A stretch of 64,000 nt of DNA from Reinekea marina (lineage in GTDB: Bacteria > Pseudomonadota > Gammaproteobacteria > Pseudomonadales > Natronospirillaceae). The notes under the pieces were generated by a model. The model ran no database searches and was not told the origin of the DNA. It worked only from the letters and a program-made list of their open reading frames with translations. The first letter of the stretch is position 1; each line of letters opens with the position of its first letter. Shown one piece after another: positions 8,661 to 16,829 of this stretch. The stretch spans positions 1,972,501 through 2,036,500 of the forward strand of contig NZ_JAUFQI010000001.1 of assembly GCF_030409715.1 (NCBI RefSeq). Reading direction: 5' to 3'. The translations under genes and the position numbers were made by a program.

Positions 8661-11600
8661 ATGTTTAATTTAGCGTTTATTACGTTCATTTCCTTGCTTT
8701 ACATTGCGATCCTTTTTGGGATCGCATTGCTAGGCGACAAATACCCGATTGCAGATCGTTGGCACTCTTGGGTGTACGGCCTTTCTCTAACTATTTTTTG
8801 TACCAGTTGGACTTTCTACGGTGCAACATTGCAGTTTTCAGAAGCCGGTTGGTTTTTCTCTCCATCTCATATTGGCACCATTTTACTGTTTGCGTTTGGC
8901 ATGGCATTTTGGCGTAAATTAATTCGAGTGGCCAAACAAGAGAACGTAACAACAATTTCAGATTTTATCGCCAGTCGTTATGGCCATAGCCGAATGGTGT
9001 CGATGTTAGCCGCTACCATTTGTTTAATCGGAATCATTCCTTATGTATCGTTGCAGTTAAAAGCTGTATCAACGAGTTTTAATTTAGTAACCGGAATCGA
9101 TTTTCAAACCGACTCTTGGTTAAGTGATTCTGCCATCATCGTTTCTATTGCCATGGGTGGTTTTGCCATTCTATTTGGTACTCGGCATTTAGATACTTCT
9201 GAACATCATCCCGGCATGATGCTCGCCATCGCATTCGAATCGATTGTTAAACTGGTTGCCTTTATCGTTGTGGCCTATTGGGCCGTTAGCCAAGTAGGTG
9301 GAGGTTTTGGTCAAGTATGGGACGATTGGCAAAACGCGCCAGAAACCGCCATCATGCGCAGCAGTTTCGATCAATCTTATGTTTACATGACTCAAGTGTT
9401 ATTGGGCGTTTTTGGTATTTTTGTCTTACCTAGACAATTTCATGTAGCCGTCGTTGAATACCGAAACGATCAAGACATTAAACGCGCCCGGTGGTTGTTT
9501 CCTGTATATCTACTTGCTATCAACTTTTTGATTGCCCCTTTGACTATTGTCGGCTTAAAGCACTTTTCCTCTAATGCCATAGACTTAGAATATTTAATTT
9601 TAAAATTACCGCTTTCGCTGGGTCGCAGTGATATGGCTGTTCTGGCTTTTATTGGTGGTTTATCCGCGGCTACTTCCATGGTTATTGTTGCCACGGTAGC
9701 GTTGAGCACAATGTTATCGAATGAAATCCTGTTGCCACTTTTGATCCGTATGGGCTGGTGGAACGCCGATTCAAAAAATATTGGTTGGCGTGTTTTACAG
9801 TTGCGACGCATTGGTATCATGATCATTGTTGTTGCGGCGTTTTTTTATTACCGCCTGATTGTTGCCTTTGAAGGTTTAGTGTCAATTGGGCTTATCTCAT
9901 TCGCTGCTGCTTCGCAATTTGTACCTGCACTCGTTTTGGGGCTGTTCTGGTCGGGTGTAAACCGTAATGGTGCTATCTGGGGCTTGAGCATCGGGTTTTT
10001 AACTTGGTTCTATACGATGCTGTTACCCTTGTTCGCGCGCGCAGGGATATTGTCGTTTGAATTCAGTGAGTGGTTTTTTAGTTTAAATTTATTAAACCCT
10101 CATGCCTTGTTTGGGTTAACTGGTTTAGATCCGGTTGTTCATGGATTAGCATGGAGCTTAGCGCTCAATACCATCGCATTACTTTTAGGTTCAGCCTATG
10201 GCAAGGAATCGTTAAAAGACCGAATTCAAGCGTCTCGCTTTGTTCACTCTACCCACACCAAAACCAGTAACTTTTCTGATCGGCATATCACCATTGGTGA
10301 TTTGCATTTGTTGATAGGGAAGTTTGTAACCAAAGAAAAACAACACAGCTTATTCGAAAGTTATGTGAACCCTTTAAACGGTCGACTGCTATCAGATGAT
10401 GTTGCAGATCCTGAATTTTTACATTCAGCGGAACGTATGCTGACTTCAGTATTAGGTGCTCCAGCTTCTCGATTACTCTTCGAAAAAATTGAGCAAAAGG
10501 AAGGGCAGAACTGGCGTGATGTCACCAGTATTGTTGATGAGGCCTCCCAGGTTTTAAAATTTAATCGAGACTTATTGAACTCAGCGCTGCAGTCAATAAA
10601 CCAAGGGATTAGCATTGTAGATCGCGATCTAAATATTGTGGCGTGGAACCAAACTTACCAGCGTATGTTCACTTATCCAGATGATATTTTGGCGGTCGGT
10701 CGGCCAGTGCAAGATCTATTAAATCACAATGCTTTTATAGGGGAGTGCGGTGAAGGTGACCCAGATTTGCTGGTGCAAAAGCGACTCAACCATCTTATGT
10801 CTGGTACGCCATATAAATATGAGCGAAAAAGATTAGACGGGTCTTATCTAGAAATTGAAGGCCGGCCAATGGATGAAGGTGGCTACATCACAGTTTATAC
10901 AGATGTTACCGCTCGTCGGCTTATCGAAGATCAGTTAAGGCGCAGTAATGAATACTTAGAAGAAACAGTGAATCGAAGAACTGAAGCTTTGCAGGCCTCT
11001 AATAAAGAGCTGGAAAAGGCAAACCGCAATAAAACTCGATTCTTAGCCGCAGCCGGACACGATTTGGTTCAACCTTTGAATTCGGCTGCATTATTTGCGG
11101 CCAGCTTACAATCTAAGTTGCAGCGGGTGGATACTTCGGGCCAGCTGGTGGCTTTGTCAGAACAAATAGAGCAGTCATTACATTCGGCTGAAAATCTGTT
11201 GAATGAATTGTTAGAAATTTCAAAGCTAGACTCGGATGTTATTAAACCTAGCATCACAACTATTCCGTTATCGGATCTTCAGCACTCTCTGGTGGCTGAT
11301 TTTAGCTTGATCGCTAAGTCGAAGAAAGTTGAATTGACGATTGTGCCCAGCTCTTTGTTTATTAAATCAGATGTGCGATTACTCAGACGAATATTGCAAA
11401 ACCTTCTCAGCAATGCAATTAACTACAGCCATGGCGGCCGAGTAGTCATGGGTGTTCGTCGCAAAAAGGGCGAATGTAGAATTGATATTATTGATACTGG
11501 ACCTGGCTTGAATGAATACCAAACCCGAGCTATTTTTGATGAATTTTATAGGGTGGCCGAAATTGCCTCAGATGAAAAAGGCTTAGGGCTAGGGTTAGCT

Positions 11601-12113
11601 ATTGTTAAGCGAATGGCTGATTTATTGGGGCATAGAATTGAATTGGAATCAGTGCCTGGCAAAGGCAGTCGCTTTAGCGTTGTTGTGCCTGTCACTCAAG
11701 CGGTATCAGTGGCCGTTTCCCAGCCTAGCGTTGAGGAGTCTACGGTCCATGAAGCTAGGATATTGTGCTTAGATAATGAACAACTCATTGTTGAGGGCAT
11801 GAAAAGTTTGGTCAGCGAGTGGGGCTACGATGTAGACGCTGCGATGAATGAAGCAGAAGCAAATAAGCTGATTGCTCTGAATAAGCCAGACTTGGTGGTG
11901 ATTGATTATCATCTCGACCATGGCGAAACCGGCTTAAATGTACTCGATCGCTGGAATCAAAGTTGGTTTAGGAATATTCCGGCAATTGTTATAACCGCCG
12001 ACTATACAGAAGAAGTGCGTCAAGCTACCAAAGCTCGAGGATACCAGCTGCTTAAGAAGCCTGTAAGACCAATGCAGCTCAAAGCTTTAATCGCATCAGT
12101 GCTTAAAAATTAG
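8661..12113 (+). CDS. hybrid sensor histidine kinase with sodium/solute symporter domain
   Basis: 1150 residues. About 1-500 is a multi-helix SSS-family (PutP-like) transporter domain; about 635-750 is a PAS domain (NQGISIVDRDLNIVAWN); a coiled coil follows; the HisKA box AAAGHDLVQPLN has its phosphorylatable histidine at residue 800; the HATPase N, G1 and G2 boxes follow (NLLSNAIN, DTGPGL, GLGLGLAI); and a C-terminal receiver domain has Asp1082 (VVIDYHL). This is the architecture of CbrA/CrbS/NahK-type kinases, which couple nutrient sensing to carbon metabolism. No partner regulator lies in the window. Its position after an acyl-CoA ligase suggests sensing of an acid or its metabolic state; inferred. 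Confidence 0.9.
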   Translation: MFNLAFITFISLLYIAILFGIALLGDKYPIADRWHSWVYGLSLTIFCTSWTFYGATLQFSEAGWFFSPSHIGTILLFAFGMAFWRKLIRVAKQENVTTISDFIASRYGHSRMVSMLAATICLIGIIPYVSLQLKAVSTSFNLVTGIDFQTDSWLSDSAIIVSIAMGGFAILFGTRHLDTSEHHPGMMLAIAFESIVKLVAFIVVAYWAVSQVGGGFGQVWDDWQNAPETAIMRSSFDQSYVYMTQVLLGVFGIFVLPRQFHVAVVEYRNDQDIKRARWLFPVYLLAINFLIAPLTIVGLKHFSSNAIDLEYLILKLPLSLGRSDMAVLAFIGGLSAATSMVIVATVALSTMLSNEILLPLLIRMGWWNADSKNIGWRVLQLRRIGIMIIVVAAFFYYRLIVAFEGLVSIGLISFAAASQFVPALVLGLFWSGVNRNGAIWGLSIGFLTWFYTMLLPLFARAGILSFEFSEWFFSLNLLNPHALFGLTGLDPVVHGLAWSLALNTIALLLGSAYGKESLKDRIQASRFVHSTHTKTSNFSDRHITIGDLHLLIGKFVTKEKQHSLFESYVNPLNGRLLSDDVADPEFLHSAERMLTSVLGAPASRLLFEKIEQKEGQNWRDVTSIVDEASQVLKFNRDLLNSALQSINQGISIVDRDLNIVAWNQTYQRMFTYPDDILAVGRPVQDLLNHNAFIGECGEGDPDLLVQKRLNHLMSGTPYKYERKRLDGSYLEIEGRPMDEGGYITVYTDVTARRLIEDQLRRSNEYLEETVNRRTEALQASNKELEKANRNKTRFLAAAGHDLVQPLNSAALFAASLQSKLQRVDTSGQLVALSEQIEQSLHSAENLLNELLEISKLDSDVIKPSITTIPLSDLQHSLVADFSLIAKSKKVELTIVPSSLFIKSDVRLLRRILQNLLSNAINYSHGGRVVMGVRRKKGECRIDIIDTGPGLNEYQTRAIFDEFYRVAEIASDEKGLGLGLAIVKRMADLLGHRIELESVPGKGSRFSVVVPVTQAVSVAVSQPSVEESTVHEARILCLDNEQLIVEGMKSLVSEWGYDVDAAMNEAEANKLIALNKPDLVVIDYHLDHGETGLNVLDRWNQSWFRNIPAIVITADYTEEVRQATKARGYQLLKKPVRPMQLKALIASVLKN

Positions 12114-12163
12114 AGAAAAGCATTAAATATCAGTGGCTTGCGTGAAATAATTTAGAAAGATTA

Positions 12164-12192
12164 TAGACTATCAAAGCAAGCCCTATTACAAT
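12164..12192 (+). promoter_or_regulatory. putative tRNA-Arg promoter
   Basis: TAGACT (12164-12169), 17-nt spacer, TACAAT (12187-12192), followed by a GC-rich discriminator GCACCCCG as is common at stable-RNA promoters. The start would lie near 12199, about 24 nt before the tRNA. Confidence 0.5.
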
Positions 12193-12222
12193 GCACCCCG
12201 TTCTAACTCAGAACATCTCTGC

Positions 12223-12299
12223 GCGCCCGTAGCTCAGCTGGATAGAGTAGGTGGCTTCGAACCACTTGGTCGGGAGTTCGAATCTCTCCGGGCGCGCCA
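12223..12299 (+). tRNA. tRNA-Arg (anticodon TCG)
   Basis: 77 nt with encoded CCA. Acceptor GCGCCCG / CGGGCGC; D arm GCTC...GAGT; anticodon stem GGTGG / CCACT with loop CTTCGAA giving anticodon TCG (reads CGA); T arm GGGAG-TTCGAAT-CTCTC. The last 18 nt are copied 170 bp downstream as part of a tandem repeat. Confidence 0.95.
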
Positions 12300-12621
12300 T
12301 TTACAGAAAATCTCCTTCCCAATGTCTGCCACTTAATATCAGATAACGAACTCAGCTTAAATCGCCCGGTGAGATTGTTTTGCAAAGCAAAACTAGCAAA
12401 CGCAGTTTGCGTACGAACGATAAAAGTTCGACCCGAAGGGCCGCGAAGCGCATCTCTCCGGGCGCGCCATTTACAGTAAATCTCCTTCCCAATGTCTGCC
12501 ACTTAATATCAGATAACGAACTCAGCTTAAATCGCCCGGTGAGATTGTTTTGCAAAGCAAAACTAGCAAACGCAGTTTGCCTACGAACGATAAGAGTTCG
12601 ACCCGAAGGGCCGCGAAGCGC
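12282..12621 (+). repeat. two 170-bp tandem repeats beginning with the tRNA-Arg 3' end
   Basis: Copy 1 is 12282-12451 and copy 2 is 12452-12621; I count three differences in 170 positions. Each begins with ATCTCTCCGGGCGCGCCA, the 3' end of tRNA-Arg, so copy 1 starts inside the tRNA gene and copy 2 repeats that end. Each copy holds three successive small hairpins (in copy 1: GTTTTGC-AAA-GCAAAAC at 12377-12393, GCAAAC-GCA-GTTTGC at 12396-12410, CGAAC/GTTCG at 12414-12430). The layout matches the E. coli tyrT locus, where ~178-bp repeats carry the tRNA-Tyr 3' end. No protein gene is supported here. Confidence 0.92.
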
Positions 12622-13333
12622 ATCTCTCCTGTTGAGGCAATCTGTGAATTTTTTAACGTCAGTGCGGTGATAGTAATTTGAATGGTCGCTGTTCGCGCAT
12701 CCAGGCGCCGCTAAACTTCGCCATCCATGGCTCAGATTCCCATTCAAATTTCTATCACCACCCTTACTTCTGTGGTGGCTTTGTTTATAGTGTTAAATAC
12801 TAGAAGCGCATCTCTTCTGTTGAGGTAACCTGTGTATTATTGGTCAGCCTGTGTGGTGATAGTAATTTGAATGGTCGCTGTTCGCGCATCCAAGCGCCGC
12901 TAAACTTCGCCATCCATGGCTCAGATTCCCATTCAAATTACTATCACCACCCTTACTTCTGTAGTGGCTTTGTTTATAGTGTTAAATACTAGAAGCGCAT
13001 CTCTCCTGTTGAGGCAATCTGTGAATTTTTTAACGTCAGTGCGGTGATAGTAATTTGAATGGTCGCTGTTCGCGCATCCAAGCGCCGCTAAACTTCGCCA
13101 TCCATGGCTCAGATTCCCATTCAAATTTCTATCACCACCCTTACTTCTGTAGTGGCTTTTTATATAGTGTTAAAGACTAGAAGTACATCTCTCCTGTTGA
13201 GGTAACCTGTGTATTATTGTTCAGCCTGTGTGGTGATAGTAATTTGAATGTTCGCAATTCGTGCATTCATGCGCGGCTAACCTTCGCCATCCATAGTTCT
13301 GACTCTCGCTCAAACTACTTTCAGCACCGCTTT
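12622..13333. repeat. four tandem ~188-bp hairpin units (alternating A-B-A-B)
   Basis: Units start at 12622, 12810, 12999 and 13187 (lengths 188, 189, 188; the last decays). Each starts ATCTCTCC/ATCTCTTC, sharing its first 8 nt with the 170-bp repeats and the tRNA end, and the preceding unit ends GAAGCGC or a variant. Units 1 and 3 share one version of the first 40 nt, units 2 and 4 another, so a dimer was duplicated. Each unit holds 20-22-bp inverted arms (unit 2: 12853-12874 with 12929-12950, perfect) around a ~54-nt core shared with the element at 2086-2138. Read on the minus strand the core has hairpins GCC-ATGGAT-GGC (12909-12920) and GCGC-TTGGAT-GCGC (12884-12897). No coding capacity. 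Confidence 0.92.
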
Positions 13334-13723
13334 TTATGCAGTACCTTCTAGAATTTGAAGCCGATTTTGAAGTTTGTTGATTATATTCTTAAGTATCGCT
13401 GTTTCCGATGGATTGTTGGAATCTGCGATCCGCCTGTTAGTGGTCTTGTCTTCATCAAGTAATGGAGACGTGTGTTCTTGGGAAGATGGGATCGAAGTTG
13501 AAATTATTGGTGCAATAGCCATTTCTTTATAATGTGTTAGTAGCATTCGCAGGGCGGCGTTCTCTTTTTCGCAATCGCTGGCTTTCTTTCTGTAGAGATC
13601 GATTGAGGTTTTTAAAATGTTTATATCCCTCTGAGTCCAATGAGCATTTTCCACATGATCTTTGTTTTGAATAGAAATGAGTGGTGCGACATTCTGCATC
13701 TTAATAAACCTTAAAGTTGCCAT
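13334..13723 (-). CDS. hypothetical coiled-coil protein
   Basis: 129 residues, not recognised. A central segment (about 30-70, LYRKKASDCEKENAALRMLL) and the C-terminal end (NIINKLQNRLQILEG) have heptad patterns of coiled coils. An internal ATG at 13699 (residue 9) has AAGG upstream and is an alternative start. Its stop codon lies at the edge of the decayed fourth hairpin unit, so the repeat array would form its 3' untranslated region if transcription continues. Single-gene unit; function unknown. Confidence 0.55.
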   Translation of the reverse strand: MATLRFIKMQNVAPLISIQNKDHVENAHWTQRDINILKTSIDLYRKKASDCEKENAALRMLLTHYKEMAIAPIISTSIPSSQEHTSPLLDEDKTTNRRIADSNNPSETAILKNIINKLQNRLQILEGTA

Positions 13724-13851
13724 TTCAGTATTAGCACCAGTTATAAACGGCTTTTACTTAACTTAACCTTAATTTGATTCATTAATGCTGACGCTCAGAT
13801 AAATAGTAAACAATCGTAGCCGTATGGTTGTGAATGACTATAATGCCCGCC

Positions 13852-14589
13852 ATGAAAAAACATGCTGTTCACCTTTTGTATGATCAACGTATTGCTCGAT
13901 CCACTCGACCATTTAAAGCTCGCGGTGCGGGCGTGCGCCGTTGTTTATTTTGCCGGATAGACGAACAGTTTTGCATTTGTGCGTTGAAGCCTGAAGTGCC
14001 TGCAAACGCGGGGTTTTTATTGCTTTACTATGATGATGAGGTACTCAAACCTAGTAATACTGGGCGTTTGATTGCCGATATTGTGAGCGACACATTCGCC
14101 TTTATATGGCAGCGTACGCACGTAGAAGAGGGTCTGCTAGAGGTTTTGGACGACCCACAGTGGCAGCCGCTGGTGGTGTTTCCTTCGGAGTATGCACAAG
14201 AAGGGCGAGCGATTGTTGAGTCTGCGCTTCATTTAGACCCAACTAAGCGCCCTTTGTTTATATTGCTTGATGGCAGCTGGCGAGAAGCCAAAAAAATGTT
14301 TCGTAATAGCCCTTATTTACAGAATTTCCCCATGTTGTCGTTTAACTCGGCGCAGCGATCACGCTATTTGGTTCGCAAAGCCATTCAAGAACACCACTTA
14401 GCTACAGCGGAAGTCGCGGCTATGGCTCTAGATTGGGCTGGTGAACATCGCTGTTCTCACGTGCTTGATGCTTGGTTTGATGTCTTTAGCTTTCAATATC
14501 AAAAGGGTGTCAAAAACACCAATTTAGGGGATGAAACATCGTTAGCTAGACTTGCTGCATTAGTTGATGCAGGTGGTCAGGTACCTTAA
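13852..14589 (+). CDS. DTW-domain tRNA-uridine aminocarboxypropyltransferase-like protein
   Basis: About 245 residues. N-terminal cysteines RRCLFC...FCIC (zinc-ribbon style), a central domain, and LLDGSWREAKKMFRN, which is the DTW-family signature with Ser in place of Thr. Family members (E. coli TapT/YfiP) transfer a 3-amino-3-carboxypropyl group from SAM to uridine 47 of tRNAs. In-frame ATGs also lie at 13834 and 13846; 13852 gives the MKK start common for short N-termini, but no strong RBS decides. Confidence 0.82.
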   Translation: MKKHAVHLLYDQRIARSTRPFKARGAGVRRCLFCRIDEQFCICALKPEVPANAGFLLLYYDDEVLKPSNTGRLIADIVSDTFAFIWQRTHVEEGLLEVLDDPQWQPLVVFPSEYAQEGRAIVESALHLDPTKRPLFILLDGSWREAKKMFRNSPYLQNFPMLSFNSAQRSRYLVRKAIQEHHLATAEVAAMALDWAGEHRCSHVLDAWFDVFSFQYQKGVKNTNLGDETSLARLAALVDAGGQVP

Positions 14590-14645
14590 TTTTACAAAAT
14601 TTGCCTTTTTGGTTCTAAATTACGCATGAACAGTGATTTAGAGCA

Positions 14646-14673
14646 TTGCATTATTGAAATAAGGTAGGATAAT
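14646..14673 (+). promoter_or_regulatory. putative sigma-70 promoter for nhaD
   Basis: TTGCAT (14646-14651), 16-nt spacer, GATAAT (14668-14673). This predicts a leader of about 85 nt containing the hairpin at 14702-14742. Confidence 0.45.
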
Positions 14674-14701
14674 GCGCCCCCTGTTTATTGATCCTATCTG
14701 G

Positions 14702-14742
14702 TTTTCCTAAGTTTTCTAACGAATTAAGAATACTTAGGAAAA
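14702..14742 (+). promoter_or_regulatory. leader hairpin upstream of nhaD
   Basis: Perfect 11-bp stem TTTTCCTAAGT / ACTTAGGAAAA with a 19-nt loop, ending 22 nt before the nhaD start codon. There is no T tract, so it is not a simple terminator; a translational or stability role is possible. Confidence 0.55.
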
Positions 14743-14764
14743 TAGATAATGAGAGAGAAACCCA

Positions 14765-16177
14765 ATGAAAGCATTTTTGATGCTCATCGCAAGTGTTCTT
14801 TTGCCGTCCTTAGCCATTGCCAGTGGCTCTAGCAGTGGTGAAAGCCTAGATTTAACACACTCCTTTTATGGGTATGCAGCAATCGGCATTTTTGTCGTCG
14901 CATATATGTTCGTCATTTTTGAGGAACAGTTGCATTTACCTAAATCAAAACCCGTTATTGTGTCGGCCGGTGCTATTTGGGTCATTATTGCTATAGCGTA
15001 CTCGACCAACAATATTCCCCATGTTGTAGAAGAAGGCATTCGTCATAATTTCTTAGAATATGCCGAGTTATTTTTCTTCTTATTAGTGGCTATGACCTAC
15101 ATTAATGCCATGATGGAGCGGGGTGTTTTTGAAGCATTAAGAAACTGGTTAATTGAGCGTGGTTTCAGTTATCGTCAATTGTTTTGGATTACGGGTATAT
15201 TGGCGTTCTTTATTTCGCCAATCGCTGACAACCTCACAACAGCCTTAATCATGTGTGCCGTTGTAATGACCGTTGGCAAAAACAACGCAAAATTCGTATC
15301 TATGGCTTGCATTAATATTGTTGTGGCTTCCAACGCAGGTGGTGCTTTCAGCCCATTTGGTGATATCACCACGTTGATGGTATGGCAAAAAGGGAATGTA
15401 CAATTTATTCAGTTCTTCGCGTTATTTATTCCTTCGGTTGTTAACTTTGTTATTCCTGCCGCGATTATGCATTTTGCATTGCCAACGGGCACGCCAGGAA
15501 AAGCCGCTACCTTGAAATATGCATCGGGCCGAATAATGAAACCGGGCGGTTTATTGATTATCACCTTGTTTATTGTAACGATTGCTACCGCGGTGAGTTT
15601 CCATAATTTCCTAGGTCTTCCACCTGTATACGGCATGATGCTCGGTTTAGGTTATTTGAAATTATTGGGCTATTACTTAAGCCGCCGTTCACGCTCTTGG
15701 CAGCGTCGTGCGGAAAACCCACCGGGCAATGCGGTAGATCCATATGAGTTTGATGTCTTCTCTAAAATTGCTCAGTCTGAGTGGGACACATTATTCTTCT
15801 TCTACGGCGTAATTTTATCGGTGGGCGGTTTAGGGTTTATCGGTTACTTAGCCGTTGCATCTGAGCTGGTTTATATAGATTTAGGGCCAACCTATGCGAA
15901 TATATTGGTAGGATTTGCTTCGGCCATTATCGATAACATTCCGGTTATGTTTGCCGTCCTCACGATGCAGCCAGAAATGGATCTTTATCAGTGGTTGTTA
16001 GTAACATTAACCGCTGGCGTCGGTGGCAGTATGTTGTCTATTGGCTCTGCAGCTGGCGTTGCATTAATGGGTCAAGCAAGAGGGAAGTACACCTTCTTTG
16101 GGCATTTAAAATGGTCTCCTGTGATAATGCTCGGCTATTTCGCATCGATTTGGGTTCACTATTTAGTCAACGGTTAA
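14765..16177 (+). CDS. nhaD: NhaD-type sodium/proton antiporter
   Basis: 470 residues, hydrophobic, with an N-terminal signal-like helix then about 12 predicted membrane segments. NhaD signatures seen: SPIADNLTTALIM, NAGGAFSPFGDITTLMVW and IIDNIPVMFAVL. NhaD exports Na+/Li+ in exchange for protons and is typical of marine and haloalkaliphilic gammaproteobacteria. RBS GAGAGAAAC precedes the ATG. Monocistronic, with a terminator at 16209. Confidence 0.93.
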   Translation: MKAFLMLIASVLLPSLAIASGSSSGESLDLTHSFYGYAAIGIFVVAYMFVIFEEQLHLPKSKPVIVSAGAIWVIIAIAYSTNNIPHVVEEGIRHNFLEYAELFFFLLVAMTYINAMMERGVFEALRNWLIERGFSYRQLFWITGILAFFISPIADNLTTALIMCAVVMTVGKNNAKFVSMACINIVVASNAGGAFSPFGDITTLMVWQKGNVQFIQFFALFIPSVVNFVIPAAIMHFALPTGTPGKAATLKYASGRIMKPGGLLIITLFIVTIATAVSFHNFLGLPPVYGMMLGLGYLKLLGYYLSRRSRSWQRRAENPPGNAVDPYEFDVFSKIAQSEWDTLFFFYGVILSVGGLGFIGYLAVASELVYIDLGPTYANILVGFASAIIDNIPVMFAVLTMQPEMDLYQWLLVTLTAGVGGSMLSIGSAAGVALMGQARGKYTFFGHLKWSPVIMLGYFASIWVHYLVNG

Positions 16178-16208
16178 CATTGGTTTTATTAAGCCAAAAT
16201 TGACTCAT

Positions 16209-16235
16209 AACTCCCGTTCTTTGCGGGAGTTTTTG
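16209..16235 (+). terminator. terminator after nhaD
   Basis: AACTCCCG / CGGGAGTT stem with a 7-nt loop followed by TTTTG; only 15 nt before the efpL start, so efpL is transcribed by read-through or from a promoter inside nhaD. Confidence 0.8.
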
Positions 16236-16249
16236 TATAAGGAAGAAAA

Positions 16250-16822
16250 ATGCCAAGAGCACCAGAGATAAAAAGCGGGCAAGTCATAGAAGTTGATGAC
16301 ACGCAGTATGTTGTGAAATCGGTCACTGTCAGCAGTCCATCCGCACGTGGTGCGGCAACATTGTACAAAATGATCGTAAATGAAATTAAATCCGGTCGTA
16401 AGCGAGATATGACCTTTAAGGGCGACGATGTTATTAACCTAGCTGACTACCGTAACTGTACTGTATCTTACCTTTATGCCGATGGTGACATGCATACCTT
16501 TATGGACAGCGAAGACTATAGTCAGCATACGCTTTCAGCAGAGGAGTTGGGCGATCAACTGCCTTGGTTAAGTGAAGGGCTTGGCGGAATTATGGGGATG
16601 ATGGTCAATGAAGTAATGGTTGCCATTGTCTTGCCACAATCTATCGAGTTGAAAATAGTGGAGTGTTCGCCTGGTATCAAGGGAGCCTCGGCTAGCGCGA
16701 GAACCAAGCCGGCTACTCTTGAAGGGGGAGTCGTTGTTCAAGTACCGGAATACATCGACGTAGGTGAAGTAATCAAAGTAAACACAGAGACACAAAAATT
16801 TATGTCTCGTGCTAAGTCTTAA
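16250..16822 (+). CDS. efpL: elongation factor P-like protein EfpL (YeiP)
   Basis: 190 residues with the three beta-barrel domains of EF-P. The tip loop SSPSARGAATLYK carries Arg33 where EF-P has its modified lysine, which is diagnostic of the EfpL/YeiP subfamily; PSARGAATLYK and TFKGDD are typical. EfpL relieves ribosome stalling at proline-rich motifs. RBS AAGGAAGAA. Converges with the methyltransferase gene, with only 7 nt between stop codons. Confidence 0.93.
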   Translation: MPRAPEIKSGQVIEVDDTQYVVKSVTVSSPSARGAATLYKMIVNEIKSGRKRDMTFKGDDVINLADYRNCTVSYLYADGDMHTFMDSEDYSQHTLSAEELGDQLPWLSEGLGGIMGMMVNEVMVAIVLPQSIELKIVECSPGIKGASASARTKPATLEGGVVVQVPEYIDVGEVIKVNTETQKFMSRAKS

Positions 16823-16829
16823 TTTCACA

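Noticed and set aside
12203..13124. Several frames of 63-131 codons in the tRNA-Arg downstream region
   Set aside because: All arise from the tandem repeats and include tRNA sequence; peptides repeat because the DNA repeats.
12282..13333. CRISPR array
   Set aside because: Units are 170-189 bp, adjacent without unique spacers, and no cas genes are present.
12223..13333. Genomic island inserted at tRNA-Arg
   Set aside because: The duplicated tRNA end looks like an attachment site, but it is only 170 bp away and no integrase or cargo gene is present.
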